This document shows positions 16,922-25,472 of a stretch of 64,000 nucleotides of DNA, in pieces; positions within the stretch are counted from its first letter, which is position 1, and every line of letters starts with the position of its first letter. The translations under genes and the position numbers were made by a program. Under the pieces are notes generated by a model. It was not told the DNA's origin, ran no database searches, and saw nothing but the letters and a program-made list of their open reading frames with translations. This stretch comes from Oscillatoriales cyanobacterium M59_W2019_021 (lineage in GTDB: Bacteria; Cyanobacteriota; Cyanobacteriia; Cyanobacteriales; Geitlerinemataceae), in contig DVED01000085.1 in NCBI GenBank assembly GCA_015295945.1, positions 1 to 64,000 on the forward strand, written 5' to 3'.

Positions 16922-18928
16922 ATGGTTCGAGAACTTAACTTTCAGGCTTATCAAGAAGATCGGCTTCCCCCGCAAAACATCGAGGCGGAGGAATCGATTC
17001 TCGGGGGAATTTTGCTCGATCCCGAGGCGATCGCGCGGGTGCGGGAAGTGCTGGTTGCCGAAGCGTTTTATATCGGCGCCCACCGAGATATCTTCAACGC
17101 CGCGCAATGGCTGCACGAGCGCGGACAACCCACGGATTTGATCGGCGTGACGGCGTGGTTGCAAGATCGCAACTTGTTGGGCAAAATCGGTGGGCAGAGC
17201 AAACTGGCGCAATTGGTCGAGCGCACGGTGTCGGCGGTGAATATCGACCAGTACGCGGCACTGGTGATGGACAAGTATTTGCGCCGCCAGTTGATTAAAG
17301 CGGGATACGAAATTCACCAACTGGGTTACGAAACGTCTTCGCAATTGGATATCGTTCTCGATCGCGCCGAACAAACGATCTTTGGGGTGACGCAAAAACG
17401 CCCGCAACGGGATTTCGTGTCGCTCGAAAATACTCTGGTTCATGCCTTCCACGAAATCGAACTGCGCAACGAGGAACAAGCTTTACCGGGTTTGCTCTCC
17501 AGTTTTTACGATCTCGATGCGATGACCGGGGGATTTCAGCGATCGGATTTGATTATTATTGCCGGCAGACCCTCGATGGGTAAAACTGCTGTGAGTTTGA
17601 ATATCGCCCACCAAATTGCCGCGCGCTATCGCTTACCCGTGGCGGTGTTTAGTTTGGAGATGTCCAAAGAGCAATTGGTGCAGCGATTGCTGGCAAGCGA
17701 AGCGGGAATTGAAAGCCAACGCCTGAGATCCGGACGCATCAGTCAAAATGAATGGGAACCGCTGAGTCACGCCATCGGTACGCTATCGGAATTGCCGATT
17801 TTTATCGACGATACGGCAAATTTAACGGTGACGGAAATGCGATCGAAATCCCGTCGCTTGATGGCGGAACGGGGCGGTGAAATGGGCTGTATCGTTCTCG
17901 ATTATTTGCAGTTGATGGAAGGCAGCGGTAGCGATAATCGGGTACAGGAATTGTCTCGCATCACCCGATCGCTCAAAGGGTTGGCGCGGGAATTAGACGT
18001 TCCGGTGATCGCCCTTTCCCAACTCAGTCGCGGCGTAGAAGCGCGCAATAATAAACGTCCCATGCTGTCGGATTTGCGCGAATCTGGCTGCTTGGCGGGC
18101 GACAGTTTGGTGACGCTAGCCGATTGTGGTATACGAGTCCCCATTCGCGAATTAGTGGGGAAATCGGGTTTTACAGTCTGGGCATTGAATGAAGCTACGC
18201 TGCAATTAGAAAAGGCAGTGGTGAGCCGTGCTTTTGCCACGGGTGTTAAGCCCGTATTTCAGTTAAAAACTCGTTTGGGACGGACGATTCGAGCCACGGG
18301 CAATCATAAGTTCCGAACACTTAGCGGCTGGAAGCGCCTCGATGAGTTACAAGTCTCAGAGCGAGTCGCACTTCCCCGCATTGTGCCGAGTCCGTCCGAG
18401 CGATCGAGCGATGATGCCCGTTTGGCTTTGCTGGGACACTTGCTGGGCGATGGATGCACCCTCCCCCGTCATGCCATCCAATACACCACAAAAGAGGAAG
18501 ATCTCGCTCAGCTTGTTGTAGCTCACTGCGGGACAACGTTGTACAAACAAAATGTCAGTCGCGATCGCGCGGCTAGACTGGCGACGGTTGTCCGCTCTGA
18601 AGAAATCGAACGCTTAGCCAATAGCGATATTTATTGGGATGAAATTGTCTCGATCGAAGCGGATGGGATGGAAGAAGTTTACGATTTGACCGTTCCCAAT
18701 TTGCACAATTTTATTGCGAATGACATTATCGTTCACAATAGCATCGAACAAGATGCGGATGTGGTGATTATGGTATACCGCGACGAGTATTATTTCCCCG
18801 ATTCTCCCGATCGCGGCATTACCGAATTGATCGTTACCAAACATCGTAACGGACCGACGGGGGTGGTGAAGTTACTCTTCGATCCCCAATACACCCGCTT
18901 CCGCAATATGGTCAATCGCGAACGATAG
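16922..18928 (+). CDS. dnaB: replicative DNA helicase DnaB with intein
   Basis: Hexameric 5-prime to 3-prime helicase of the replication fork. The coded precursor is 668 residues; after protein splicing the helicase would be 451 residues, the normal size. Visible: N-terminal primase-interacting domain (PPQNIEAEESILGGILLD), RecA core with Walker A GRPSMGKTA, and the DnaB motifs FSLEMSKEQLVQRLLASE and VLDYLQLM. An intein (residues 390-606) interrupts the conserved SDLRESG/SIEQDADVV segment, the same site as the well-known Synechocystis DnaB intein. The helicase continues in frame on both sides and no key helicase residue is lost. Confidence 0.96.
   Translation: MVRELNFQAYQEDRLPPQNIEAEESILGGILLDPEAIARVREVLVAEAFYIGAHRDIFNAAQWLHERGQPTDLIGVTAWLQDRNLLGKIGGQSKLAQLVERTVSAVNIDQYAALVMDKYLRRQLIKAGYEIHQLGYETSSQLDIVLDRAEQTIFGVTQKRPQRDFVSLENTLVHAFHEIELRNEEQALPGLLSSFYDLDAMTGGFQRSDLIIIAGRPSMGKTAVSLNIAHQIAARYRLPVAVFSLEMSKEQLVQRLLASEAGIESQRLRSGRISQNEWEPLSHAIGTLSELPIFIDDTANLTVTEMRSKSRRLMAERGGEMGCIVLDYLQLMEGSGSDNRVQELSRITRSLKGLARELDVPVIALSQLSRGVEARNNKRPMLSDLRESGCLAGDSLVTLADCGIRVPIRELVGKSGFTVWALNEATLQLEKAVVSRAFATGVKPVFQLKTRLGRTIRATGNHKFRTLSGWKRLDELQVSERVALPRIVPSPSERSSDDARLALLGHLLGDGCTLPRHAIQYTTKEEDLAQLVVAHCGTTLYKQNVSRDRAARLATVVRSEEIERLANSDIYWDEIVSIEADGMEEVYDLTVPNLHNFIANDIIVHNSIEQDADVVIMVYRDEYYFPDSPDRGITELIVTKHRNGPTGVVKLLFDPQYTRFRNMVNRER
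18089..18739 (+). other. DnaB intein, endonuclease domain largely lost
   Basis: 217-residue intein, precursor residues Cys390-Asn606, followed by Ser607 as the C-extein nucleophile. Splicing blocks are intact: block A CLAGDSLVTL, block B ATGNHKF with the catalytic His, block F EVYDLTVPNLHNFIAND and block G IIVHN with penultimate His and final Asn. In the middle a single LAGLIDADG-like motif (LALLGHLLGDGC) survives, but the remainder of the homing endonuclease is cut to about 60 residues, with no second motif. So it should splice but not home. The endonuclease-bearing allele at this site is about 430 residues. Confidence 0.9.
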
Positions 18929-18953
18929 TTCAGTGACCAATGACCACTCCCAA

Positions 18954-19016
18954 GCAACTAACCACTAACCACGAACCACGAACAAACCCCAAACCCCAAA
19001 CCCCAAACCCCAAATA
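18954..19016. repeat. ACCACTAACC and AACCCCA repeat block
   Basis: ACTAACCACTAACCACGAACCACGAAC followed by four perfect AACCCCA heptads, 25 bases after the dnaB stop codon. Part of the dispersed intergenic filler. Confidence 0.75.
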
Positions 19017-19085
19017 ACAATTACAATCACAATCGATCGGTTGCTGCTACCATAATCGAAATGCTGGATCGATCGGGATTGTCGG

Positions 19086-21245
19086 ATGGGCAAACTACTC
19101 AAGCAACGAACGACACAAATCGCACTGGTACTGCTTCTGGGACTGGGGGCGCTGTTGACAGGGGCGGGCATTTCTGTCTGGCGGCGGGGGAGCGAACGGC
19201 AAGCGACAATTCCAGAACCCGACCCTAGCGATGCTAAAATCGCTGCCGTGCTGTTGCTGCCGCCAGAGGAACAGAAACCGGCTTTAGAAGAATTGGCAAA
19301 CGGGGGATCTTCGATCGATCGCCATCGCGCCCGGTATCTCTTAGCCGTGAATGCGATCGCCCAAAAACAGGGAGAGGTAGCTCTCGAACAGTTAAACGGG
19401 TTAGAAAAAGAGTATCCCGTTTTGGGGGGTTATATCTTACTCCAACGCGCCCGCGCGTACGAGCTTTTGGGCGATGCCAGTCAGGCACAAGCGACCTACC
19501 AGCAATTGGCGGAGAACTACGGGGAAGAACCCGTGGCGGCTGAAGCTTTATTCGCTCTGAGCAAAACCGATCCCCAATCCGGACAAGCGGCGATCGAAAA
19601 ATTTCCCCTCCATCCGCGCACCGCAGAAATTGCCCGCCAAAAACTGGCAGCCAATCCGGATGCCGAAACCCGTAAAGCTTTGCTGCTGTTACTGGCACAG
19701 CATTTGTATTTAGAGGATATCGGCAATCTCTTGGCGCAGTTGGGAAATCGCTACGGCACGACGCTGACCCCCCAAGATTGGGAAACCATCGCCTTTGGTT
19801 ACTGGGAAAAACAGGATTACAAAAACGCCGGAAAAGCTTACGCTAAAGCGCCGCGCACCCCGCAAAATCTCTATCGTACGGGGCGGGGATTGCAACTGGG
19901 GGGAGCCAACACAGAAGCGAAAACGGCGTACCGACAAGTGGTCGCTGCCTATCCGGAGACAGAGGAAGGGGGTCTGGCGTTGCTGCGGTTAGCGCGGTTG
20001 TCGAACGATCGCGAAGCCATCCCTTACCTCGATCGCCTGATTGCTAACTTTCCCGACCTCGCCGCCGAAGCGCTCTTAGATAAATCAAAAATTCTCGATC
20101 GCCTCGGGAGCGAAAAATCGGCAACGCAAGCTCGCCAATCCATTCTCCACCAGTACGGCAACTCCGACTCCGCCGCCGAACTGCGCTATACTACCGCCCA
20201 AGGACTCGCCCAAGCGGGTCAGTACCAAGAAGCGTGGAAGTGGGCGGAGCAAATTATCAAGGAAAATCCCCAAAGCGAATACGCCCCCGAAGCGGGATTT
20301 TGGGTGGGCAAATGGGCGCAAGCGCTCGATAAAATGCCCAAAGCCAAACAAGCGTTTGAATACGTGGTTGCCAACTATCCCCAATCCTACTACGCTTGGC
20401 GTTCTGCCGTGTATTTGGGCTGGGATGTGGGCGATTTCACCACCGTGCGCCAACTCTCCCCCACCGTGGAAAAATTGAACGATCGCCTGGTTCCCCCGGC
20501 CGGTTCGGAAACGATAAAAGAATTGTACGCCCTCGGGCAAGATCGCGACGCTTGGACGCAGTGGCACGTGGAATTTACCAACCGGATAGAACCCAGCTTT
20601 GAGGAACAGCTTACCGATGGGATGATGCGGATGGGGGTTGGCGATACCCTCGACGGGATTTTCATGTTGTCCAATCTTGCCGATCGCGACGATCCCGAGG
20701 ATAAAGCCAAATACGAGGCGATCGCCCAACAACCTGCGTATTGGGAAACCTTATATCCGTTTCCTTACTTCGATCTGATTCTCTACTGGTCGGCGAAGCG
20801 CCAAATCAACCCGTTGATGACGATCTCCCTGATCCGCCAAGAATCGCGCTTTATGCCCTCGATTCGATCAGTTGCCGGTGCCGTGGGATTGATGCAAGTT
20901 CTACCGGAAACGGGAGCTTGGATTGCCGAGAAAGCCAACGAACCCCCCCCGAAGGATTTGACCGATCCCAACGATAATATTCGGCTGGGAACGCTGTATT
21001 TAGACTACACCCACGATACGTATAACGATAACTCTCTCTTTGCGATCGCCAGCTACAACGCCGGACCCGGCAACGTCGATGACTGGAAGCAACGTTTCCG
21101 CTTCGACGATCCCGATGTCTTTGCCAAACAAATTCCCTTCCCGGAAACTAACGACTATATCAGTTCCGTGTTTGGTAATTACTGGAATTACTTGCGACTG
21201 TACAACCCGCAAGTCAAGCAACAAATCGACACGCTGAAGCGGTAG
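19086..21245 (+). CDS. Slt-type lytic transglycosylase
   Basis: 719 residues. An N-terminal membrane anchor/signal (about 12-30) is followed by a long superhelical region of TPR-like helix pairs (about 60-520) and a C-terminal SLT domain of the goose-lysozyme fold (about 560-700). Catalytic Glu lies in SLIRQESRFMPS; further SLT motifs AVGLMQVLPETG, LGTLYLDY and IASYNAGPGNV are present. Family enzymes cleave peptidoglycan between MurNAc and GlcNAc, releasing 1,6-anhydro products in the periplasm. Length is slightly above E. coli Slt70. Monocistronic in appearance. Confidence 0.93.
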   Translation: MGKLLKQRTTQIALVLLLGLGALLTGAGISVWRRGSERQATIPEPDPSDAKIAAVLLLPPEEQKPALEELANGGSSIDRHRARYLLAVNAIAQKQGEVALEQLNGLEKEYPVLGGYILLQRARAYELLGDASQAQATYQQLAENYGEEPVAAEALFALSKTDPQSGQAAIEKFPLHPRTAEIARQKLAANPDAETRKALLLLLAQHLYLEDIGNLLAQLGNRYGTTLTPQDWETIAFGYWEKQDYKNAGKAYAKAPRTPQNLYRTGRGLQLGGANTEAKTAYRQVVAAYPETEEGGLALLRLARLSNDREAIPYLDRLIANFPDLAAEALLDKSKILDRLGSEKSATQARQSILHQYGNSDSAAELRYTTAQGLAQAGQYQEAWKWAEQIIKENPQSEYAPEAGFWVGKWAQALDKMPKAKQAFEYVVANYPQSYYAWRSAVYLGWDVGDFTTVRQLSPTVEKLNDRLVPPAGSETIKELYALGQDRDAWTQWHVEFTNRIEPSFEEQLTDGMMRMGVGDTLDGIFMLSNLADRDDPEDKAKYEAIAQQPAYWETLYPFPYFDLILYWSAKRQINPLMTISLIRQESRFMPSIRSVAGAVGLMQVLPETGAWIAEKANEPPPKDLTDPNDNIRLGTLYLDYTHDTYNDNSLFAIASYNAGPGNVDDWKQRFRFDDPDVFAKQIPFPETNDYISSVFGNYWNYLRLYNPQVKQQIDTLKR

Positions 21246-21345
21246 GGATGGGTAATTGGTAATTGGTAATTAGCAAACATCTTCTCCCCCTGCTCAAGAA
21301 AGCTCCCCCTGCTTAAGAAAGCTCTCTTTCTCCCGAACTCCTGCC
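21246..21345. repeat. composite intergenic repeat
   Basis: GGTAATTGGTAATTGGTAATTAGCAAAC, then CTCCCCCTGCTCAAGAAAGCTCCCCCTGCTTAAGAAAGCT and CCCGAACTCCTGCC directly before the Uma2 start. It shows the recurrent module order in compact form. Confidence 0.7.
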
Positions 21346-21951
21346 ATGACCTATACCTCTACAAAACCCCTCACCGTTGGCGAATTCATCGCCCAATATG
21401 GCGACAACCCTCGCTACGAACTCGCCGATGGAGAACCGATCGACATGGAACCCACAGGTCCCCACGAAACCGTTAGCGGTAAACTCACCGTCCGCATCGG
21501 CATGGCGATTCTCAACGAGAGACTCCCCTGGTTTATTCCCCGCACTTGCCTGATTCAACCTTTTGCCGATGTTGCCACCGCTCGCCGTCCCGATATCGTC
21601 GTTCTTGACGAGACGATGTTGGCAAGCGAACCCCTGTGGCAGCGAGAACCCGTCATTACTTTGGGTCGTTCCATCAAATTGGTTGTAGAAGTGGTTAGCA
21701 CTAACTGGGAAACCGATTACGCTCGCAAAGTGGAAGAATACGCACTCCTGGGTATCCCCGAATACTGGATTGTCGATTTTCGGGGTCTTGGTGGTGTTGC
21801 CTTTATCGGCAAACCCAAACAACCCACCTTCACCGTCTGTCAATTGGATGGAGACGAGTATCGCCAACAACAATATCGATCGGGAGAAGCAATTTCGTCG
21901 CCGCTTTTCCCCGATTTACAATTGCGCTTGGACGACATTCTCCCTCGATAA
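21346..21951 (+). CDS. Uma2 family (DUF820) endonuclease-like protein
   Basis: 201 residues. Restriction-endonuclease-like fold of the Uma2/DUF820 family, greatly expanded in cyanobacteria. The fold residues are visible: LTVGEFIAQYGDNPRYELADGEPIDMEPTG, the PD-like RRPDIVVLDE strand, the catalytic-type VVEVVSTNWETDY strand, KVEEYALLGIPEYWIVD, and PDLQLRLDDI at the end. The real activity and targets of these proteins are unsettled. A second copy lies at 60035. It is flanked by repeat filler, consistent with a mobile or recently moved gene. Confidence 0.85.
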   Translation: MTYTSTKPLTVGEFIAQYGDNPRYELADGEPIDMEPTGPHETVSGKLTVRIGMAILNERLPWFIPRTCLIQPFADVATARRPDIVVLDETMLASEPLWQREPVITLGRSIKLVVEVVSTNWETDYARKVEEYALLGIPEYWIVDFRGLGGVAFIGKPKQPTFTVCQLDGDEYRQQQYRSGEAISSPLFPDLQLRLDDILPR

Positions 21952-22041
21952 TTTTGTACTATGGGAACCTCGAAAAATTGATTCTGGCTCGTAACCCAAC
22001 GGCTGAAACCCTTGAAATCTCGTTTACTATTCTCGATAGTA

Positions 22042-22930
22042 GAGCCTGTTTCTCAATAATCTTGAATTAATCGAGGTTCCCTTAAAGCAAACCCAATCCC
22101 AGTTAGTTCACAGCGAAAAAATGTCCAGTTTGGGAGAACTGGTCGCTGGAGTTGCTCACGAAATTAACAATCCCGTTAATTTTATCAATGGCAATATCAG
22201 CCACGCCGAAACTTACGTTCGAGATTTGCTCGAGATGCTACAACTCTACCAAAAAGTTTATCCCGAACCTCCTCCCGAAGTTGAAGAATTGGCTGAAGAA
22301 ATTGAACTCGACTATTTGATCGAAGATTTACCGAAACTGGTTTCTTCCATGAAAGAAGGCGTGAGCCGCATTTGTCAAATTTTGCTGTCTTTGCGCAACT
22401 TTTCTCGCCAAGATCGCGGCAATATGTCTCAGGTCAACGTTCACGATTGTTTGGATAGCACGCTCCTGATTTTACAGCATCGCCTCAAAGATACAGCCCC
22501 CCATGGCGGCATTCAAATCATTAAGGAATACGGCAATCTACCCGAAATTTATTGCTATCCCGGTCAACTCAATCAAGTGTTTATTAACTTATTGGGAAAT
22601 GCGATCGACGCCATCGAAGAATCTCGTACGGCAATGCCAGATGCCCAAACAAAACCGCAAATTCGCATTCGCACCGAAAAACTCAACGCCAATCGAGTTG
22701 TTATTCGCATTGCTGACAATGGCATCGGCATGAATGAAGAAGTGCGATCGCAGTTATTCGACGCTTTTTTTACGACAAAACCCATGGGAAAAGGAACGGG
22801 GTTGGGACTGTCGATTTGCCACCAAATTATCACCCAAAAACATCGAGGCAGCTTGCAATGTCAGTCCGAACCGGGTAAAGGAACGGAATTTATTATCGAA
22901 TTGCCGATGGGAACGGGTGAGCGATCTTGA
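22042..22930 (+). pseudogene. histidine kinase core lacking its sensor part
   Basis: The intact frame from ATG 22121 gives 269 residues that begin right at the phosphoacceptor helix: LVAGVAHEINNPVNF, then the DHp insert and the HATPase domain with N box NLLGNAIDAIEE, G1 IADNGIGM and G2 GKGTGLGLS. The frame is open upstream to a stop near 22042 and codes LKQTQSQLVHSEK, the linker that normally joins a sensor or receiver to this kinase type, but no start codon precedes it. This suggests a 5-prime deleted gene. It may still be translated from 22121. The closest relative in the window is the kinase half of the gene at 29513. Confidence 0.7.
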
Positions 22931-23339
22931 TTTCGACAGTTCGACTCGATTCTCAGGCAGATAGGTTAAGCAGGACTTACGCAAACACGCTACTCATGGG
23001 GGTGATGGTGCGTTACGCTCCGCGCTTCACACCCTACATATGGAGGCGTTGCGTAAGTCCTATTAAGAAATCGATCGATTCCACTGTTGTGAGATCCATT
23101 GTGAGCTCCATGACTTGAACCGAGAGTTTGAATGTGTTTCAACAAACAGCCTGGGGTTTAAACCCCAGGCTAATAGGAAAAGTCTTCTGAAGAAGACTGT
23201 AATAGATATTTAGTCCATTTTAATGGAGTTCGGCTATGAGCCTAGAACTTAAGTTCTAGGTGGATTTTGAGCCTCAATCGAATGGGTAAAATCGCTAAGT
23301 TTTAAGTTCGATTGTTACCCGGTAAAACCATCCTCGCAA
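22931..23339. other. intergenic region rich in palindromes
   Basis: Holds a 92-base terminal-inverted-repeat element (22971-23062), a perfect 24-base palindrome AGCCTGGGGTTT/AAACCCCAGGCT near 23150-23173, and a second palindrome CTAGAACTTAAGTTCTAG near 23243-23260. No gene is supported. Confidence 0.6.
22971..23062. mobile_element. MITE-like element with 13-bp inverted ends
   Basis: AGGACTTACGCAA at 22972-22984 and its exact complement TTGCGTAAGTCCT at 23049-23061 bracket about 64 bases containing GTGCGTTACGCTCCGCGC. The size and inverted ends fit a non-autonomous element. It codes for nothing. Confidence 0.6.
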
Positions 23340-25169
23340 TTAAAAATTCCCGCGAGAATCGATCGCCCCTGTCAACTTCTCCAAAACCTCCGCCGTGGGA
23401 ATCGAACCCAACTCTCCAGAGGCACGAGTGCGAACGCTCAAACTTTGCGATTCCACTTCCTTCGCACCTACCACACCCATCACCGGAATTTTGGCTTTTT
23501 CGGCATTGCGAATCAGCTTGCCCAAGCGTTCTTGACTGGTATCGGCAACAGCGCGAATTCCCAACCGTTGCATTTGGGAAACCACCTCTTGAGCATAGGG
23601 TAAAAACTCATCGCTGACGGGCAACAAACGCACCTGTTCTGGTGCCAACCACAAGGGGAAATCCCCTGCATACTGTTCGATGAGAATGCCAATTAACCGT
23701 TCCAAAGAACCAAAAGGAGCGCGGTGAATCATCACCGGACGCTGGCGGGAACCGTCTTCGGCAACGTATTCTAACTCGAACCGTTCCGGCAAGTTGTAAT
23801 CAACTTGTACCGTTCCCAATTGCCATTCGCGATCGAGAACGTCCCGGAAAATAAAATCGAGTTTGGGACCGTAGAATGCCGCTTCTCCTGGCGCTTCAAA
23901 GGAGTCCATCCCGAGCGTTTGTACCGCATGGCGGATGGCATTTTGCGCTTTATTCCACGCTTCGTCATCACCGATGTATTTATCCGATTCCGGATCTCGA
24001 AAACTGAGTCGGGCTTTGAAATCTTTGAGTTGCAAACTGTCGAAAACCGACAGAATTAAATCCACCACGTTGAGGAATTCTGCTTCCAACTGTTCCGGGG
24101 TGACGAACAGGTGGGAGTCGTCCACCGTGAAGCCGCGAACTCGAGTTAATCCGCCCAATTCTCCCGATTGTTCGTAACGGTAAACCGTGCCGAACTCCGC
24201 CAACCGCATGGGCAGATCCCGATACGATCGCAATTCGCTCTTGTAAATTTGAATGTGGAACGGACAGTTCATCGGTTTGAGGACGAACCCTTGTTCGGCG
24301 GTTGCCGCTGCGGCATCTTCCGCCATCATCGGGAACATATCTTCTTGGTATTTCTGCCAGTGACCCGATGTTTTGAATAAGTCCACGCGGGCGATATGGG
24401 GGGTGACAACACCCAAGTAACCGCGCTTGACTTGTTCTTCTTTGAGAAAGTTTTCCAGGGTCGATCGCAGGATCGTGCCTTTGGGCGTCCACAGGGGCAA
24501 ACCGGGACCGACGGGATCGGCGAAAATAAACAATCCCAATTCTTTCCCCAGTTTGCGGTGATCGCGTTTGAGGGCTTCTTCCTTACGCCGCTTGTACTCT
24601 TGCAACTGTTCCGGAGTTTCCCAAGCGGTGCCGTAGATGCGCTGGAGTTGGGCGTTGTTGGCATCGCCGCGCCAATATGCCCCCGCCACAGTTTCGAGAT
24701 CGATCGCCTTGGGGTTCAACTCTGCGGTACTCTCGACGTGGGGTCCGGCGCACAAATCCCACCAGCGATCGCCCAAATGATAGAGGGTAATCGGTTCCTG
24801 GATGCTGTCGAGAATTTCCAGCTTGTAAGGTTCGCCCAAGGCTTCGATGCGCTGTTTCGCTTCCTGGCGGCTGACTTCTTCCCGAATCACCGGAAGTTTT
24901 TGGTTGATAATTTTCACCATCTCTTTTTTGATGGCTTTCAAATCTTTTTCAGCAAAGGGTTCGGGACAGTCGAAGTCATAATAAAAGCCGTATTCCGTCC
25001 ACGGACCGATCGTCACTTGTGCCTTGGGAAAGAGCTTCTGCACCGCCATTGCCATGACGTGAGATGCCGTGTGGCGAATGCGCTTGAGGGTGTCGGATTC
25101 GCTGGTACGCGGCAGATAGATTTTTTCGGGTTGTTGTTCGTCGGAAGGTGACATTGACGATTTGACCAT
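23340..25169 (-). CDS. thrS: threonyl-tRNA synthetase
   Basis: 609 residues, class II aminoacyl-tRNA synthetase charging tRNA-Thr. Like other cyanobacterial forms it lacks the N-terminal TGS domain and starts with the editing domain (HTASHVMAMAVQKLFP; WWDLCAGPHV carries the editing Cys/His). The catalytic core has the zinc-binding Cys in LKPMNCPFH, motif 2 FGTVYRYEQSGELGGLTRVRGFT and motif 3 around HRAPFGSLERLIGILIE. The C-terminal anticodon-binding domain runs from about 505. The start is ATG 25169 or the in-frame ATG 25154. The gene is transcribed alone. Confidence 0.96.
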   Translation of the reverse strand: MVKSSMSPSDEQQPEKIYLPRTSESDTLKRIRHTASHVMAMAVQKLFPKAQVTIGPWTEYGFYYDFDCPEPFAEKDLKAIKKEMVKIINQKLPVIREEVSRQEAKQRIEALGEPYKLEILDSIQEPITLYHLGDRWWDLCAGPHVESTAELNPKAIDLETVAGAYWRGDANNAQLQRIYGTAWETPEQLQEYKRRKEEALKRDHRKLGKELGLFIFADPVGPGLPLWTPKGTILRSTLENFLKEEQVKRGYLGVVTPHIARVDLFKTSGHWQKYQEDMFPMMAEDAAAATAEQGFVLKPMNCPFHIQIYKSELRSYRDLPMRLAEFGTVYRYEQSGELGGLTRVRGFTVDDSHLFVTPEQLEAEFLNVVDLILSVFDSLQLKDFKARLSFRDPESDKYIGDDEAWNKAQNAIRHAVQTLGMDSFEAPGEAAFYGPKLDFIFRDVLDREWQLGTVQVDYNLPERFELEYVAEDGSRQRPVMIHRAPFGSLERLIGILIEQYAGDFPLWLAPEQVRLLPVSDEFLPYAQEVVSQMQRLGIRAVADTSQERLGKLIRNAEKAKIPVMGVVGAKEVESQSLSVRTRASGELGSIPTAEVLEKLTGAIDSRGNF

Positions 25170-25204
25170 GAACGAGAGAATACAACAAAGCTTCTTTCTA
25201 TATT

Positions 25205-25380
25205 ATCGGTCATTTGGGGTTTGTCATTTACCATTTGGGGTTTGGGGTTGGTTATTAGTTATTGGCAAACATTTTCTTCCCCTGCTTCCCCTGCTCCCCC
25301 TGCTCAAGAAAGCTCCCCCTGCTCTCTTCCTCCTGTAGGCGAGAAGAGTGCGCAGCACTTACTCCTGAACTCCTATCTTA
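25205..25380. repeat. composite intergenic repeat
   Basis: Ordered modules: GGTCATTTGGGGTTTGTCATTT, TTTGGGGTTTGGGGTTGG, TTATTAGTTATTGGCAAAC, CCCCTGCTTCCCCTGCTCCCCCTGCTCAAGAAAGCT, CTCCTGTAGGCGAG and CTTACTCCTGAACTCC. This is the fullest example of the filler in the window. With the kinase leader it makes a gene-free stretch of about 300 bases. Confidence 0.75.
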
Positions 25381-25472
25381 CGATAAGATCGAATCTACTC
25401 CCGTTTTGTCTCCCAGTAACAGGAGGATTTAAGAAATTGAATATAAAAGATAGAAATTTAAAAAAAATTACA

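Noticed and set aside
16922-18928. Insertion or frame error inside dnaB
   Set aside because: The interruption has intact intein splicing blocks and both extein ends are joined in frame.
20085-20732. 215-codon open frame antisense to the lytic transglycosylase
   Set aside because: Low-complexity Gly/Phe/His-rich product typical of antisense translation; the plus-strand gene is clear.
24396-25151. 251-codon open frame antisense to thrS
   Set aside because: It is the complement of a certain thrS, has no recognisable domain, and such long antisense frames are common in GC-moderate coding DNA.
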